NCBI RefSeq assembly: GCF_000155735.2
Contig: NC_020908.1
Coordinates: 3,911,001-3,975,000, forward strand
Origin: Octadecabacter arcticus 238
GTDB lineage: Bacteria > Pseudomonadota > Alphaproteobacteria > Rhodobacterales > Rhodobacteraceae
Length of the DNA stretch: 64,000 nt
Direction of reading: 5' to 3'
Shown here in pieces: positions 27,894-35,917 of this stretch (the first letter of the stretch is position 1; each line of letters starts with the position of its first letter). The notes under the pieces were generated by a model. It was not told the origin of the DNA, made no database searches, and saw only the letters and a program-made list of their open reading frames with translations. The position numbers and the translations under genes were made by a program.

Positions 27894-28259
27894 TCACTCC
27901 TCGCATTCCATAGGGCTTAGATAACCGATGGTCGAGTGACGGCGTGTCGGATTATAGAAGCGTTCGATGTAATCGAAGACATCGGCACGCGCCTGATCGC
28001 GTGTTCGGTAGACTTTGCGTCTCACGCGCTCGATCTTGAGCGTTGAGAAGAACCTTTCAACAGCAGCGTTGTCCCAGACGTTGCCTGACCGGCTCATTGA
28101 ACAGGTAACGCCGTAGTCTTCCATTATCCGCTGGACCGCTTCGCTGGTGTATTGGCTGCCCTGATCCGAGTGATGCAGCAGTTCCTTTGGCCGCCCCCTG
28201 CCCCAGATCGCCATCATAAGGGCATCGGTAACCATCAGTGCCGTCATGGCATCCTTCAT
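27894..28259 (-). pseudogene. IS3-family OrfB 3' fragment
   Basis: The minus strand reads KDAMTALMVTDALMMAIWGR, LLHHSDQGSQYTSEAVQRIM (second catalytic aspartate), SRSGNVWDNAAVERFFSTLK (glutamate region) and HSTIGYLSPMECEE at the end. This is the C-terminal ~120 residues of an IS3-type integrase core. Its upstream part is replaced by a palindromic insert and then by an IS6 fragment, with a continuous frame across the join. Confidence 0.85.
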
Positions 28260-28302
28260 CCATTGCCCGGCAGGCGATTGCAAAGCAACCAGCCAACAGG
28301 GG
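28260..28302 (-). repeat. Palindromic insert PI-1, copy b (at IS6/IS3 junction)
   Basis: On the minus strand it reads CCCCTGTTGGCTGGTTGCTT then TGCAATCGCCTGCCGGGCAA and TGG. Its right half is identical to copies d and f over GCAATCGCCTGCCGGGCA. It lies exactly where the IS6 transposase text stops and IS3 text begins. Confidence 0.75.
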
Positions 28303-28805
28303 ACCACGCAGTAGGAACGGAGCTTGTCGGTGACGAAGACATCTGCGGAGCCATGGCGTTTCATGGTTTTCCTCAGGAATTTTTAGGCTGCCTTGCGATC
28401 ACGGCACTTTGTGATGAAGATTTCCAGGACTTCCCCGTCGTGATCCACTGCCCGCCAAAGATAGTGCGGCTAGCCGTTAATCTTCACGAACACCTCATCC
28501 AGGTGCCATTGCCAATTTGAATATGTGCGCATTTGACTGACCCTTTTATTACGGTTCTCAGCGGCAAACAGCGGGCCAAATCTGTTCCACAAAAAACGAA
28601 CCGTCTCATGGCTGATGTAGATGCCGCGTTCCAGCAAAAGATCCTCGACATTCCGAAGCGAAAGCGGAAACCGAACATACATCATGACGGCCAGACTGAT
28701 GATCTCGGGGCTCGTCTTGAAGGAGCGGAAAGGGCTGTGTTTTGTCATCCAGCGACGCTAATTCCTCGCCCTGCCCGCCTCAGCCGATTTTGCTCTGACA
28801 GTGCC
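28303..28805 (-). pseudogene. IS6-family transposase fragment
   Basis: The frame starts MTKHSPFRSFKTSPEIISLA at 28748 and reads YISHETVRFLWNRFGPLF and NWQWHLDEVFVKING (first aspartate). It meets TAG where homologues read a sense codon before PHYLWRAVDHDGEVLEIFIT, then TAA after CRDRKAA. It continues KFLRKTMKRHGSADVFVTDK LRSY before being cut. The right end at 28805 carries the family terminal text GGCACTGTCAGAGCAAA (reversed). The catalytic C-terminus is lost. Confidence 0.85.
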
Positions 28806-29022
28806 AGACCGCGGCACATCTGCCGAGGATCGACTGGCGCTGCGCCAAACCAAAAAATGCACCCAAGATCGAAACCTTCAAAGCATGGTTGGGCCATGCC
28901 CGCGCACAGGTCTCTGCCAAGTCCCCAACAGGCGCGGCACTCAAATACATCGCCAAATATTGGGATGGGTTGATCCTGTTCCTGACCGATGGCCGCATCG
29001 AGATGGACAGCAACGGATGGGA
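28806..29022 (+). pseudogene. IS66 TnpC fragment
   Basis: The plus strand reads KIETFKAWLGHARAQVSAKS, PTGAALKYIAKYWDGLILFL and TDGRIEMDSN, the C-terminal catalytic area of IS66-type transposases (glutamate in RIEMDSN). An indel disrupts the frame just upstream (LALRQ). It is cut on the left by the IS6 end and on the right near the IS256 end. Confidence 0.8.
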
Positions 29023-29271
29023 GTATCCGAAGTTCTGTGTATGAGGCTTCGCCGATGCTGATTTGACGGGTCATCTGTTGAACCGTTCTGGGTATAGTAT
29101 AGCGAACTGATTGCGGGCAGCGACCCTTTCTCTGACGCATCTGCTAGCCTTCTCGAAACTGCGGATCGCGAGATAGATTAGCTTGGTTGCGGCATCGTCT
29201 GTTGGAAAGCTGCCGCGCGTTTTGGTGGGTTTTCGGATCACTCGGTTCAAGCTTTCAATCGCATTTGTGTA

Positions 29272-30467
29272 GTATACTCCTGCGCCTGAATTGACCTGAC
29301 GATTTTGGGCCTGCGTTTCACTTCGTCGCATGGCCAAAGGCGGTTCAGTCTGTATTTTGAGTTTATGAGCAAGCAATACAAAACAGTCTCCTTATCCGAC
29401 GAGCAGCGCATAGCACTTGAAGCGCTTTGCCGCCGCCGCAAAGTTGACGCCCTTGTTTGGAAACGGGCGCGCGCGTTTCTTCTTTTGGACGCAGGAGAAG
29501 ACGCCGGAACGGTTTGCCGGATTTTGGATATTGGCCCGACAGTTTTGACGGAGTGGCGATTTGCCTTTGCCGGTGCGGGACTATCGTTTTTCGGTCTGAA
29601 GGACTACAGCCAGCGTCAGGGTCATTTGTCCGTCGTGCAAGAGCAGGTGGTGAGAGCCCATTTCACCGCGCAGCCTGCCCGCAATGCCGATGAGGTCTGT
29701 GCCTATGTTCTAGCCGAGTGCGACCAAAACTACAGCACGTCGGGAGCCGCCAAGCTGATGCGCCGCCTGGGGTTCGCGTATAAGAAACCACAATTGCTGC
29801 CTGCACAGGCCGATGAAGCCAAGCAGGCTGCGTTTATTGCCAAATATGAGGCCCTGATGAACGGGTTGGCCGCAGATGAGATGGTTGTCTTTTCGGACGC
29901 TGTCCACCCCGAACACCAGAGCCGCCCCGCCCATGGTTGGTTCCCCAAGGGACAAAAGACGGCCCTGAAGGCGACATCAGGGCGCAAGCGGCTCAACATT
30001 CAGGGCGCGCTTGACCTTGAGACTTTCCAGTTCACCTTTGTGGAAGGCGAGAAGATCAATGCCCAGACAACCCGACAGATGCTGGAAAAGTTGGAACGCA
30101 ACAACCAAACCAAGACGGCCATCCACGTCTTTGTCGACAATGCCCGCTATCATCATGCCAAGATACTACAGCCATGGCTGGACAGCCCAGAACGTCGGGT
30201 GAAGTTGCATTTCTTGCCAGCATATGCCCCGCACCTCAACCCGATCGAGCGTCTTTGGGGTGTTATGCACAAATGGGTCACCCACAATCGGCACTATGCA
30301 ACGTTCAACCAATTCACAGAGGCCATTTTCGACTTCTTCCGCAAGACCCTGCCAGAAAAATGGCCAGAGTTCCGCGACACCGTCACCGACAACTTCCGCG
30401 TCATATCGCTCAAGGAATACAAAGTGATTTGAGGGGAAAACCTCAGGTCAATTCAGGCGCGGGAGTA
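29272..30467 (+). mobile_element. IS630-family element inserted in IS256 element 2
   Basis: Inverted ends ACTCC(T/C)GCGCCTGAATTGACC lie on both sides and a TA dinucleotide is duplicated at the insertion, as expected for IS630/Tc1. Removing it restores the IS256 text KIIYTNAIESL. The transposase is intact. Confidence 0.85.
29365..30432 (+). CDS. IS630-family transposase
   Basis: The ATG at 29365 (MSKQYKTVSLSDEQRIALEA) gives 355 residues. An N-terminal HTH region (VCRILDIGPTVLTEWRFAFA) and winged-helix part (SGAAKLMRRLGFAYKKPQLL) precede the DDE core. The core has MVVFSDAVHPEHQSRPAHGW (first aspartate), IHVFVDNARYHHAKILQPWL (second) and YAPHLNPIERLWGVMHKW (glutamate). All catalytic residues are present, so it may be active. 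It is the youngest insertion in this stack. Confidence 0.92.
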   Translation: MSKQYKTVSLSDEQRIALEALCRRRKVDALVWKRARAFLLLDAGEDAGTVCRILDIGPTVLTEWRFAFAGAGLSFFGLKDYSQRQGHLSVVQEQVVRAHFTAQPARNADEVCAYVLAECDQNYSTSGAAKLMRRLGFAYKKPQLLPAQADEAKQAAFIAKYEALMNGLAADEMVVFSDAVHPEHQSRPAHGWFPKGQKTALKATSGRKRLNIQGALDLETFQFTFVEGEKINAQTTRQMLEKLERNNQTKTAIHVFVDNARYHHAKILQPWLDSPERRVKLHFLPAYAPHLNPIERLWGVMHKWVTHNRHYATFNQFTEAIFDFFRKTLPEKWPEFRDTVTDNFRVISLKEYKVI

Positions 30468-30710
30468 TAGATGATTTTCCGCACCGCTGGTGGGAAGGCA
30501 AAGAACGGGATGATCTCCTGCCATGCCCGTCGCTATGAGGGTGCGATTGAGGGGTATTTCTGGCCCCATTCAGCCTCTAAATCATCAAGGTCTTTCTCGG
30601 CCTCGATATCATCCGTGGCCTGATAAACTCGCTTCAGGTCTTTGGCCACAGCCTTGCGATCCTTCCAGCCGCAGACGTTCAGCGAGTGGCGCACCAGATG
30701 CACGATGCAG

Positions 30711-30775
30711 GGTGAGGGGCGTCCTGGAATTGGTCCAGTGGACCAATTCCGCCCTGAACGGGCGGCGCCACGGCT
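30711..30775. repeat. Palindromic insert PI-2 in IS256 element 2
   Basis: About 65 bases interrupt IS256 between TTVQ and CIVHL codons. The centre has GGAATTGGTCC (30726-30736), an AGT loop and GGACCAATTCC (30740-30750), an 11-base perfect stem. GCCC-GAAC-GGGC follows (30751-30763). The sequence is unrelated to PI-1. Confidence 0.75.
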
Positions 30776-30828
30776 TGGACTGTGGTCTCAGGAAACGCGG
30801 CGTTGATGGCGTCAGGAAAGCCCTTGAG

Positions 30829-30845
30829 ACATTGCCCGGCAGTGG
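30829..30845 (-). repeat. Palindromic insert PI-1, copy c (partial)
   Basis: On the minus strand CCACTGCCGGGCAATGT corresponds to the right arm of copy b. It sits exactly at a ~70-codon deletion in IS256 element 2, so it may be the scar of an element-mediated deletion. Confidence 0.6.
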
Positions 30846-31006
30846 ATCGGATACATCGGTTCCAAGGCGCGGTTTTGCCAGTCAGACACCTCAGCCAGAA
30901 CAGCGTCGGTGACACGGCTGATAAGGTCGGCAGACACATTCAGGCCGTAAACCTCTTCGAGGTGAGCACGAATGTCGCGGGTCGACAGGCCCGGCGCATA
31001 AAGCCA

Positions 31007-31070
31007 CCCTCTCGGCAGATTGCCGTGCAATCGCCTGCCGGGCAGTCGAAACGAAGTTTCGATGAGAGGG
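31007..31070 (+). repeat. Palindromic insert PI-1, copy d (long form)
   Basis: It reads CCCTCTCGGCAGATTGCCGT, GCAATCGCCTGCCGGGCAG, then TCGAAACGAAGTTTCGA and TGAGAGGG. The termini CCCTCTC and GAGAGGG are inverted repeats. A second stem TCGAAAC/GTTTCGA is unique to this copy. It replaces about 25 codons of IS256 element 2 and leaves the frame open. Confidence 0.75.
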
Positions 31071-31536
31071 CGATCGCTCAGGATTTCAATCGGCACAGCT
31101 CCGTCATTGCCCTTCAGCACCTTGCGGGTCGCGCCGTTGCGACGGTTGGTTTGCTCGCTGGTAGGCTCACCATGCGGTTTATAACCCAAATGCTCGGTCA
31201 ACTCAGCGCCCAGCATTCACTCCATCAGGCGGACCTTCAGTTCCGTCATCAGGCCTGTGTCGCCCAGCAGATCGTCGGGCCGATTCAGGCCGCTCAGCAG
31301 CTCGTCCAGAAATTCTTTGGAAATCGTCATTGTTGTCATGCTCATTTGGTTTGGAAGCATGGGGCCAAATTACTCATACACAAAAGGTCGGACACTCTCA
31401 GATTCGCTGCGCCAGCACGGACCTCTCAAAAACCACCACTTTGGGAAAACTACCAAAAGCAGCTATTGGTCCAACCGTAGCTGAATGATAGCTTTTTGCC
31501 GCAGATCAGAGCTTCGAAAATGCAACCATACGAACG

Positions 31537-31567
31537 CAAAAGGCCGCCCCGAATGGAGCGGCCTTTC
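31537..31567 (-). terminator. Intrinsic terminator after rplT
   Basis: On the minus strand AAGGCCGC pairs with GCGGCCTT and a T run follows. It lies 23 bases beyond the rplT stop. The ~150 bases to its left up to the IS256 end hold nothing I recognise. Confidence 0.88.
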
Positions 31568-31589
31568 TAATTTCGATCAGCAGTTTGCC

Positions 31590-31949
31590 TTACGCCATTG
31601 CGGATTTTGCTTTTTCAACAATCGCGCCGAATGCATCTGGTTCGTGAACAGCAAGATCGGCGAGGACTTTGCGGTCCACTTCGATGCCAGCCAAGTTCAG
31701 GCCATTGATGAAACGTGAATATGTCAGTGTCTCATCGATGCTGCGAACAGCTGCGTTGATCCGCTGGATCCACAAAGCGCGGAAGTTGCGCTTACGGTTG
31801 TGACGGTCGCGTGTTGCGTATTGGTTCGCCTTATCGACGGCCTGACGCGCAACTTTGAAGGTATTGGAACGACGGCCATAATAGCCTTTCGCTGCATCTG
31901 TTACCTTCTTGTGACGACGGTGAGTGACTGTACCACCTTTAACTCGCAT
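31590..31949 (-). CDS. rplT: 50S ribosomal protein L20
   Basis: L20 is required for early large-subunit assembly. The 119-residue product starts [20 protein letters not shown] and contains [12 protein letters not shown] in the form [20 protein letters not shown]. It follows rpmI after 12 bases; infC is not adjacent, and pyk is the upstream neighbour. Confidence 0.97.
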   Translation of the reverse strand: MRVKGGTVTHRRHKKVTDAAKGYYGRRSNTFKVARQAVDKANQYATRDRHNRKRNFRALWIQRINAAVRSIDETLTYSRFINGLNLAGIEVDRKVLADLAVHEPDAFGAIVEKAKSAMA

Positions 31950-31961
31950 ATCAAATTCTCC

Positions 31962-32162
31962 TTAGCGCGCGTATGGCATGAAGGACTTGATGATTTTCGC
32001 ATCAGGTGCCGACAGCAGGGTTGTTCCGCGCGCATTACGCAGGAATTTATTCGAACGTTTGATCATGCCATGCTGTTTACCAGCCTGTGATCCTTTGACT
32101 TTGCCAGTGGCAGTCATTGAGAACCGCTTTTTGCAGCTCGATTTTGTCTTCATCTTGGGCAT
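31962..32162 (-). CDS. rpmI: 50S ribosomal protein L35
   Basis: The ATG at 32162 gives [20 protein letters not shown], the L35 N-terminus, and 66 residues in total, the normal length; the frame is open 14 codons upstream without homology. The pair rpmI-rplT is conserved and cotranscribed. Intact. Confidence 0.96.
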   Translation of the reverse strand: MPKMKTKSSCKKRFSMTATGKVKGSQAGKQHGMIKRSNKFLRNARGTTLLSAPDAKIIKSFMPYAR

Positions 32163-32294
32163 TTCCGTCTCCTCTTTGGGTCGGTGGGTCGCGCGACTCG
32201 GCATGCCACTTAGGCCGGACGCGCGGTAAGAAATGGTTGATTAGCCCGCGCCATGTTCTATGGCAAGCGGAATCTCGGTGAATGCCGCAACGGT

Positions 32295-32519
32295 CTAATT
32301 GATGTAGCGCTCCACGACGTTCACGAACACGTCAGGAATATCATTGATCGCGTAACCGTCGGGATTTTCATTGATTGCGAGCGCGATAAGCCCGCCCGCG
32401 ACCATGACCGCAATTGCGGCGGCACGCGGGACGCGCCCGTCTGCAATCGCACCCAAAATGGACGGAATTGAAAATCCGCCAACCACGAGCCCAATTACAA
32501 TCAAAAGATCCGGATCCAT
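32295..32519 (-). CDS. Small membrane protein between pyk and rpmI
   Basis: The 74-residue product starts MDPDLLIVIGLVVGGFSIPS and has two predicted helices (about residues 4-24 and 33-49) and an acidic tail ending NVVERYIN. It lies 33 bases after pyk in the same direction and is probably cotranscribed with it. Small hypothetical proteins at this place are common in roseobacters as far as I recall; function unknown. Confidence 0.7.
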   Translation of the reverse strand: MDPDLLIVIGLVVGGFSIPSILGAIADGRVPRAAAIAVMVAGGLIALAINENPDGYAINDIPDVFVNVVERYIN

Positions 32520-32552
32520 GCCGATCCCCCAAAACGTTACAGTTTAGAAAGA

Positions 32553-34004
32553 CTACTCCGAAGATCCTGCAAAAATCAAACGTTCGTCGCACGGTGCCAC
32601 ACGCAGAATGTTTGTGCTGCCCGGTGTGTTGAACGGAACACCTGCTGTGACGACAACCATATCGCTTGGCGTCGCAATACCTGACGCGATCGCTGCGCGC
32701 ACCGCTTCGATCACGGCAGTCTTGAAACGATCAACGACTTTGACTGTCATCACACAGTTCGTCCCCCAGCTGAGAGCAAGGCGGCGGACAGTGTTGATGT
32801 CGCTGGACAGCACGATAATCGGCACGCGCGGGCGTTCACGCGATGTCAAAAGCGCGGTTGTACCAGACTGGGAATAACAACAGATCGCCTTGATGTCGGC
32901 GGTTTCCGCGATTTCACGGGCGGCGGCCACGATACCGTCAGCAACGGTGCGGCCGCTGGTCTTACGGCTGGCTTCGATGATTTCGGTATAGGTCGGGTCT
33001 GACTCGACCTCTATGGCCACGTTGCTCATGGTGGTGACTGCTTCGATGGGGAACGACCCTGCGGCAGATTCAGCAGACAGCATCACACCATCAGCGCCTT
33101 CATAGATCGCGGTTGCCACATCGGAGACTTCGGCGCGGGTCGGCATCGGAGAATCGATCATCGATTCGAGCATTTGGGTCGCAACGATTACGGGCTTTGC
33201 AGCTGCGCGGCATTTACGGACCAGTTGTTTCTGGATCGGCGGCACATTTTGAACCGGCAATTCGACGCCCAGATCGCCACGCGCAACCATGATGCCATCA
33301 GAGACCGCAAGAATTTCGTCAAACATCGTGACAGCCGTTGGCTTTTCGATCTTGGACATCAGCGCGGCACGACCTCTTGTCAGCTTACGGGCTTCTTCGA
33401 CGTCGGCGGGACGCTGCACGAACGACAGGGCAAGCCAATCGACACCCAGTTCGCAGACAAATTCCAGATCCTTGCGGTCTTTGTCCGACAGCGCGGCGAG
33501 CGGCAGGACCACGTCAGGCACATTCACGCCTTTGCGGTTGGAAATCGTACCCGCCACAAGAACTTCGCAATCGGCAAAGTCGCGACCGCAGTCTTTGACA
33601 CGCAGTTTGATCTTGCCGTCGTTCACCAGCAGGTGCGCGCCAGGTTCAAGGGCGTCAAAAATCTCTTTGTGGGGCAGCTGAACACGCGCGGACGTGCCGG
33701 GTGCATCATCCAGATCAAGGCGGAACGACTGACCAACAACAAGGTCTTCGCCGTCTTCATTGGCAAAAACACCAACGCGCAATTTCGGCCCCTGAAGGTC
33801 AGCCAGAATTGCAATCGGGCTGTTGAGGTCTTTTTCGACTTGGCGGATGATTCCATGGCGGATCTTAATTTCGGCGTGATCACCATGGCTCATATTGAGG
33901 CGGAACACGTCTGCGCCCGCTTCGTGCAAGGCACGGATCATTTTGTAATCATTGGAGGCCGGCCCAAGGGTGGCTACAATCTTGACGTTGCGGTCGCGTT
34001 TCAT
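32553..34004 (-). CDS. pyk: Pyruvate kinase
   Basis: Pyruvate kinase makes pyruvate and ATP from phosphoenolpyruvate. The start at 34004 (MKRDRNVKIVATLGPASNDY) matches the family and gives 483 residues. FRLNMSHGDH, the active-site lysine in ALMSKIEKPTAV, the metal-binding MVARGDLGVELP, and GVMLSAESAAGSFP are all present. The C-terminal allosteric domain ends CDERLIFAGSSE. It has its own promoter region (34005-34113) shared with a divergent gene and containing an operator-like palindrome. Confidence 0.97.
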   Translation of the reverse strand: MKRDRNVKIVATLGPASNDYKMIRALHEAGADVFRLNMSHGDHAEIKIRHGIIRQVEKDLNSPIAILADLQGPKLRVGVFANEDGEDLVVGQSFRLDLDDAPGTSARVQLPHKEIFDALEPGAHLLVNDGKIKLRVKDCGRDFADCEVLVAGTISNRKGVNVPDVVLPLAALSDKDRKDLEFVCELGVDWLALSFVQRPADVEEARKLTRGRAALMSKIEKPTAVTMFDEILAVSDGIMVARGDLGVELPVQNVPPIQKQLVRKCRAAAKPVIVATQMLESMIDSPMPTRAEVSDVATAIYEGADGVMLSAESAAGSFPIEAVTTMSNVAIEVESDPTYTEIIEASRKTSGRTVADGIVAAAREIAETADIKAICCYSQSGTTALLTSRERPRVPIIVLSSDINTVRRLALSWGTNCVMTVKVVDRFKTAVIEAVRAAIASGIATPSDMVVVTAGVPFNTPGSTNILRVAPCDERLIFAGSSE

Positions 34005-34043
34005 GGTGTTATCCCTCGTGTTCTGCGGAGTACCGTACAAACA

Positions 34044-34055
34044 GTTACCGCTAAC
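34044..34055. promoter_or_regulatory. LacI-type operator-like palindrome between pyk and the amidohydrolase gene
   Basis: GTTACCGCTAAC is a 12-base near-perfect palindrome with a central CG, the build of LacI-family sites. It lies 40 bases before pyk and 59 bases before the divergent gene. Control of glycolysis by LacI-type regulators is known in Rhodobacterales; the link here is inference. Confidence 0.45.
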
Positions 34056-34113
34056 GGTTTCGCCGTCTTATAGCGTATTTTTAACGGTCTACAACTGCCC
34101 ACGATCGGATAAC

Positions 34114-34878
34114 ATGAAGATGACAGACGAACCATTCGAGGCATTTCATCTGCACGGGGCCGCGCGTAAGTCGCACTGGCTGATTACCTGTGACCACGCG
34201 TCAAACATTGTACCACCCTGTGTTGGTGGCGGATCACTGGGACTGTCGGACGCAGAAATGCAGCGACATATCGCATTCGACGTTGGAGCGGCGGGTGTGA
34301 CACGCGCACTGGCGGATGCCTTGAATGCACCCGCAGTCTTGTCAAATTTTTCGCGGATGGTGATTGATCCCAACCGCGGGCTGGATGATCCGACCCTGTT
34401 GATGAAACTATACGACGGCACGGTGATCCCCGCCAATCGCACGGCAGACGAGGTGGAAAAGGCGCGTCGCGTCGAGGCGTTTCACGCGCCCTACCACAGC
34501 GCGCTGGCCGACCTTGCGGCGCGGCAAGACGATACGGTGATCATCGCGATCCACAGTTTTACACCGCGATTGAACGGCCGCTCCCCGCGACCTTGGCACA
34601 TCGGGATTTTGCACCAATTCGATGACAGGTTGTCGGACCCGCTGTTAGATTTGCTGCGCGATGAGGATGATTTATACGTCGGGGACAATGAACCCTATGC
34701 AGGCCACCTGCCCGGTGATTCCGTTGACCGTCATGCCTTGCAAATGGGGCGCGCCAATGCGTTAATCGAACTGCGCAGTGACCTGATTGAGACGCCAGAT
34801 CAACAGGTCGCTTGGGCAAACCGGTTAGCCCCGATCCTGACCCAAGCCCTAATCCAGATGGAGGACGTAGATGCCTGA
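34114..34878 (+). CDS. N-formylglutamate amidohydrolase family protein
   Basis: The family (HutG-like, PF05013) hydrolyses N-formylglutamate and related amides. The start at 34114 (MKMTDEPFEAFHLHGAARKS) follows the divergent promoter region; the longer frame overlaps pyk. WLITCDHASNIVPP and FHAPYHSALADL are family motifs, and TVIIAIHSFTPRLNGRSPRP is the signature with metal-binding histidine. The product is 254 residues. No hut genes are near, so the substrate is uncertain. Its end overlaps the DUF1244 gene by eight bases. Confidence 0.88.
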   Translation: MKMTDEPFEAFHLHGAARKSHWLITCDHASNIVPPCVGGGSLGLSDAEMQRHIAFDVGAAGVTRALADALNAPAVLSNFSRMVIDPNRGLDDPTLLMKLYDGTVIPANRTADEVEKARRVEAFHAPYHSALADLAARQDDTVIIAIHSFTPRLNGRSPRPWHIGILHQFDDRLSDPLLDLLRDEDDLYVGDNEPYAGHLPGDSVDRHALQMGRANALIELRSDLIETPDQQVAWANRLAPILTQALIQMEDVDA

Positions 34879-35197
34879 TATTAATGCGCAAACCCAAATC
34901 GAACTCGAAGCGGCCGCGTATCGGCGGTTGCAAAAACACCTGATGGAAGACCGCACCGATGTGCAAAACATCGATATGATGAATTTAGCGGGGTTTTGCC
35001 GCAATTGCCTGAGCCGCTGGTACCAAGAATCTGCCGCAGAGCGCGGCATTGAAATGACCAAAGACGAAGGCCGCGAGGCGTTCTACGGCATGACGGTGGA
35101 TGCGTGGAAAGCCGATTATCAGTCCGAGTCGACACCGAGCAAAGACGCCGCTTTCAAGGTGGCGTTTGATGAGAATGTGGCGAAGAAAGATGGCTGA
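34871..35197 (+). CDS. DUF1244 family protein
   Basis: The 108-residue product contains LQKHLMEDRTDVQNIDMMNL, AGFCRNCLSRWYQESA with a CxxC pair, and GREAFYGMTVDAWKADYQ, the DUF1244 core. These proteins are small and cytoplasmic and their role is unknown to me. The start overlaps the amidohydrolase stop, so the two are translationally coupled. Confidence 0.88.
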   Translation: MPDINAQTQIELEAAAYRRLQKHLMEDRTDVQNIDMMNLAGFCRNCLSRWYQESAAERGIEMTKDEGREAFYGMTVDAWKADYQSESTPSKDAAFKVAFDENVAKKDG

Positions 35198-35245
35198 CCG
35201 CCGGTCCTGCGGTACGGTCAGTTTCACCTCAATTTAATTTGAAAC

Positions 35246-35896
35246 CTAGTCTTTGCGGCGCATAAACGCAGGCACCTGAACTCCTGTCAGCGCTTTGGCC
35301 TGCGCCACCCAGTTGTCACGGGTCACGCGGCCCTTGAAGCCTTCCAGATTATCATCGACCCATGCAATTTCTTCAGCATTCCACGCGGCGATTTGGTCAA
35401 AGTGCCAAAACCCCAGCCGGTTACAAATCATTTCCATCTTCGCGCCGATGCCTTTGATCTTCGTCAGATCATCAGGCAAACCATCGCGCGCCGCGATGAG
35501 GCCTTGGGGCTTGCCGACAGTCGCCGAATTTAAAGCCGCCGGTGTTGGTTGCGCGTTTGGCACGGGCTTTACCGCATCATCCGCTGGCATGTCCACAATC
35601 GGGTCCGGCGTTGAAACGGGCAACACTGCCTGAGCTGCCAGCGGTGGCCGCACGTAGCCGCCACCTTGCATCGCGGGGATATCGTCAAGCGGATCGCGGG
35701 TTTGGGCCTTGGCGCGATCCAGTTCTGTCCGCAGGCGGTGTATTTCATTGGCGTTGGCGCCAGTGTCGACCCCCAACCTGCGACCGGTTTGAGCCCGCCT
35801 GCCCCAGATCAGCCAACCCGCGATGAGGCCAATCAAGGCAGCAAGCGCCAGTAGAACCCACATCTCCACCAGCAGAAATTCCCATCCTTTGAACAT
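35246..35896 (-). CDS. Membrane-anchored protein with helix-hairpin-helix domain
   Basis: The 216-residue product has one N-terminal membrane helix (VLLALAALIGLIAGWLIWG), a proline/alanine-rich linker, and a C-terminal domain starting LPDDLTKIKGIGAKMEMICN that resembles the HhH-like module also fused to some complex I subunits. FWHFDQIAAWNAEEIAWVDD is also typical. It lies downstream of the OmpA-type gene in the same direction. Function is unknown; the module may bind nucleic acid or act structurally. Confidence 0.7.
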   Translation of the reverse strand: MFKGWEFLLVEMWVLLALAALIGLIAGWLIWGRRAQTGRRLGVDTGANANEIHRLRTELDRAKAQTRDPLDDIPAMQGGGYVRPPLAAQAVLPVSTPDPIVDMPADDAVKPVPNAQPTPAALNSATVGKPQGLIAARDGLPDDLTKIKGIGAKMEMICNRLGFWHFDQIAAWNAEEIAWVDDNLEGFKGRVTRDNWVAQAKALTGVQVPAFMRRKD

Positions 35897-35917
35897 GTTA
35901 GTTTCCTTTGGCTTGCA

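Larger units (their letters stand above)
29071..31339 (-). pseudogene. IS256-family transposase, multiply disrupted
   Basis: It starts at 31339 (MTTMTISKEFLDELLSGLNR). CGA to TGA is likely at 31217-31219 (LME, stop, MLGAELTEHLGYKPHGEPTS). After LPIEILSDR-like text a 64-base insert replaces about 25 codons up to YAPGLSTRDIRAHLEEVYGL. After RALEPMYPI the next ~70 codons, with the first catalytic aspartate, are replaced by a 17-base insert leading to LKGFPDAINAAFPETTVQ. A 65-base insert precedes CIVHLVRHSLNVCGWKDR. IS630 splits RKIIYT from NAIESLNRVIRKPTKTRGSF. It ends FAILYPERFNR. Confidence 0.85.
29032..31384 (-). mobile_element. IS256-family element 2 with nested IS630 and palindromic inserts
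   Basis: Ends share TT(C/T)TGTGTATGAG in inverted orientation (about 29032 and 31384). The transposase gene (29071-31339) is split by IS630, has lost central sequence, and contains three palindromic inserts (30711, 30829 and 31007). No clean target duplication is visible. Confidence 0.8.
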
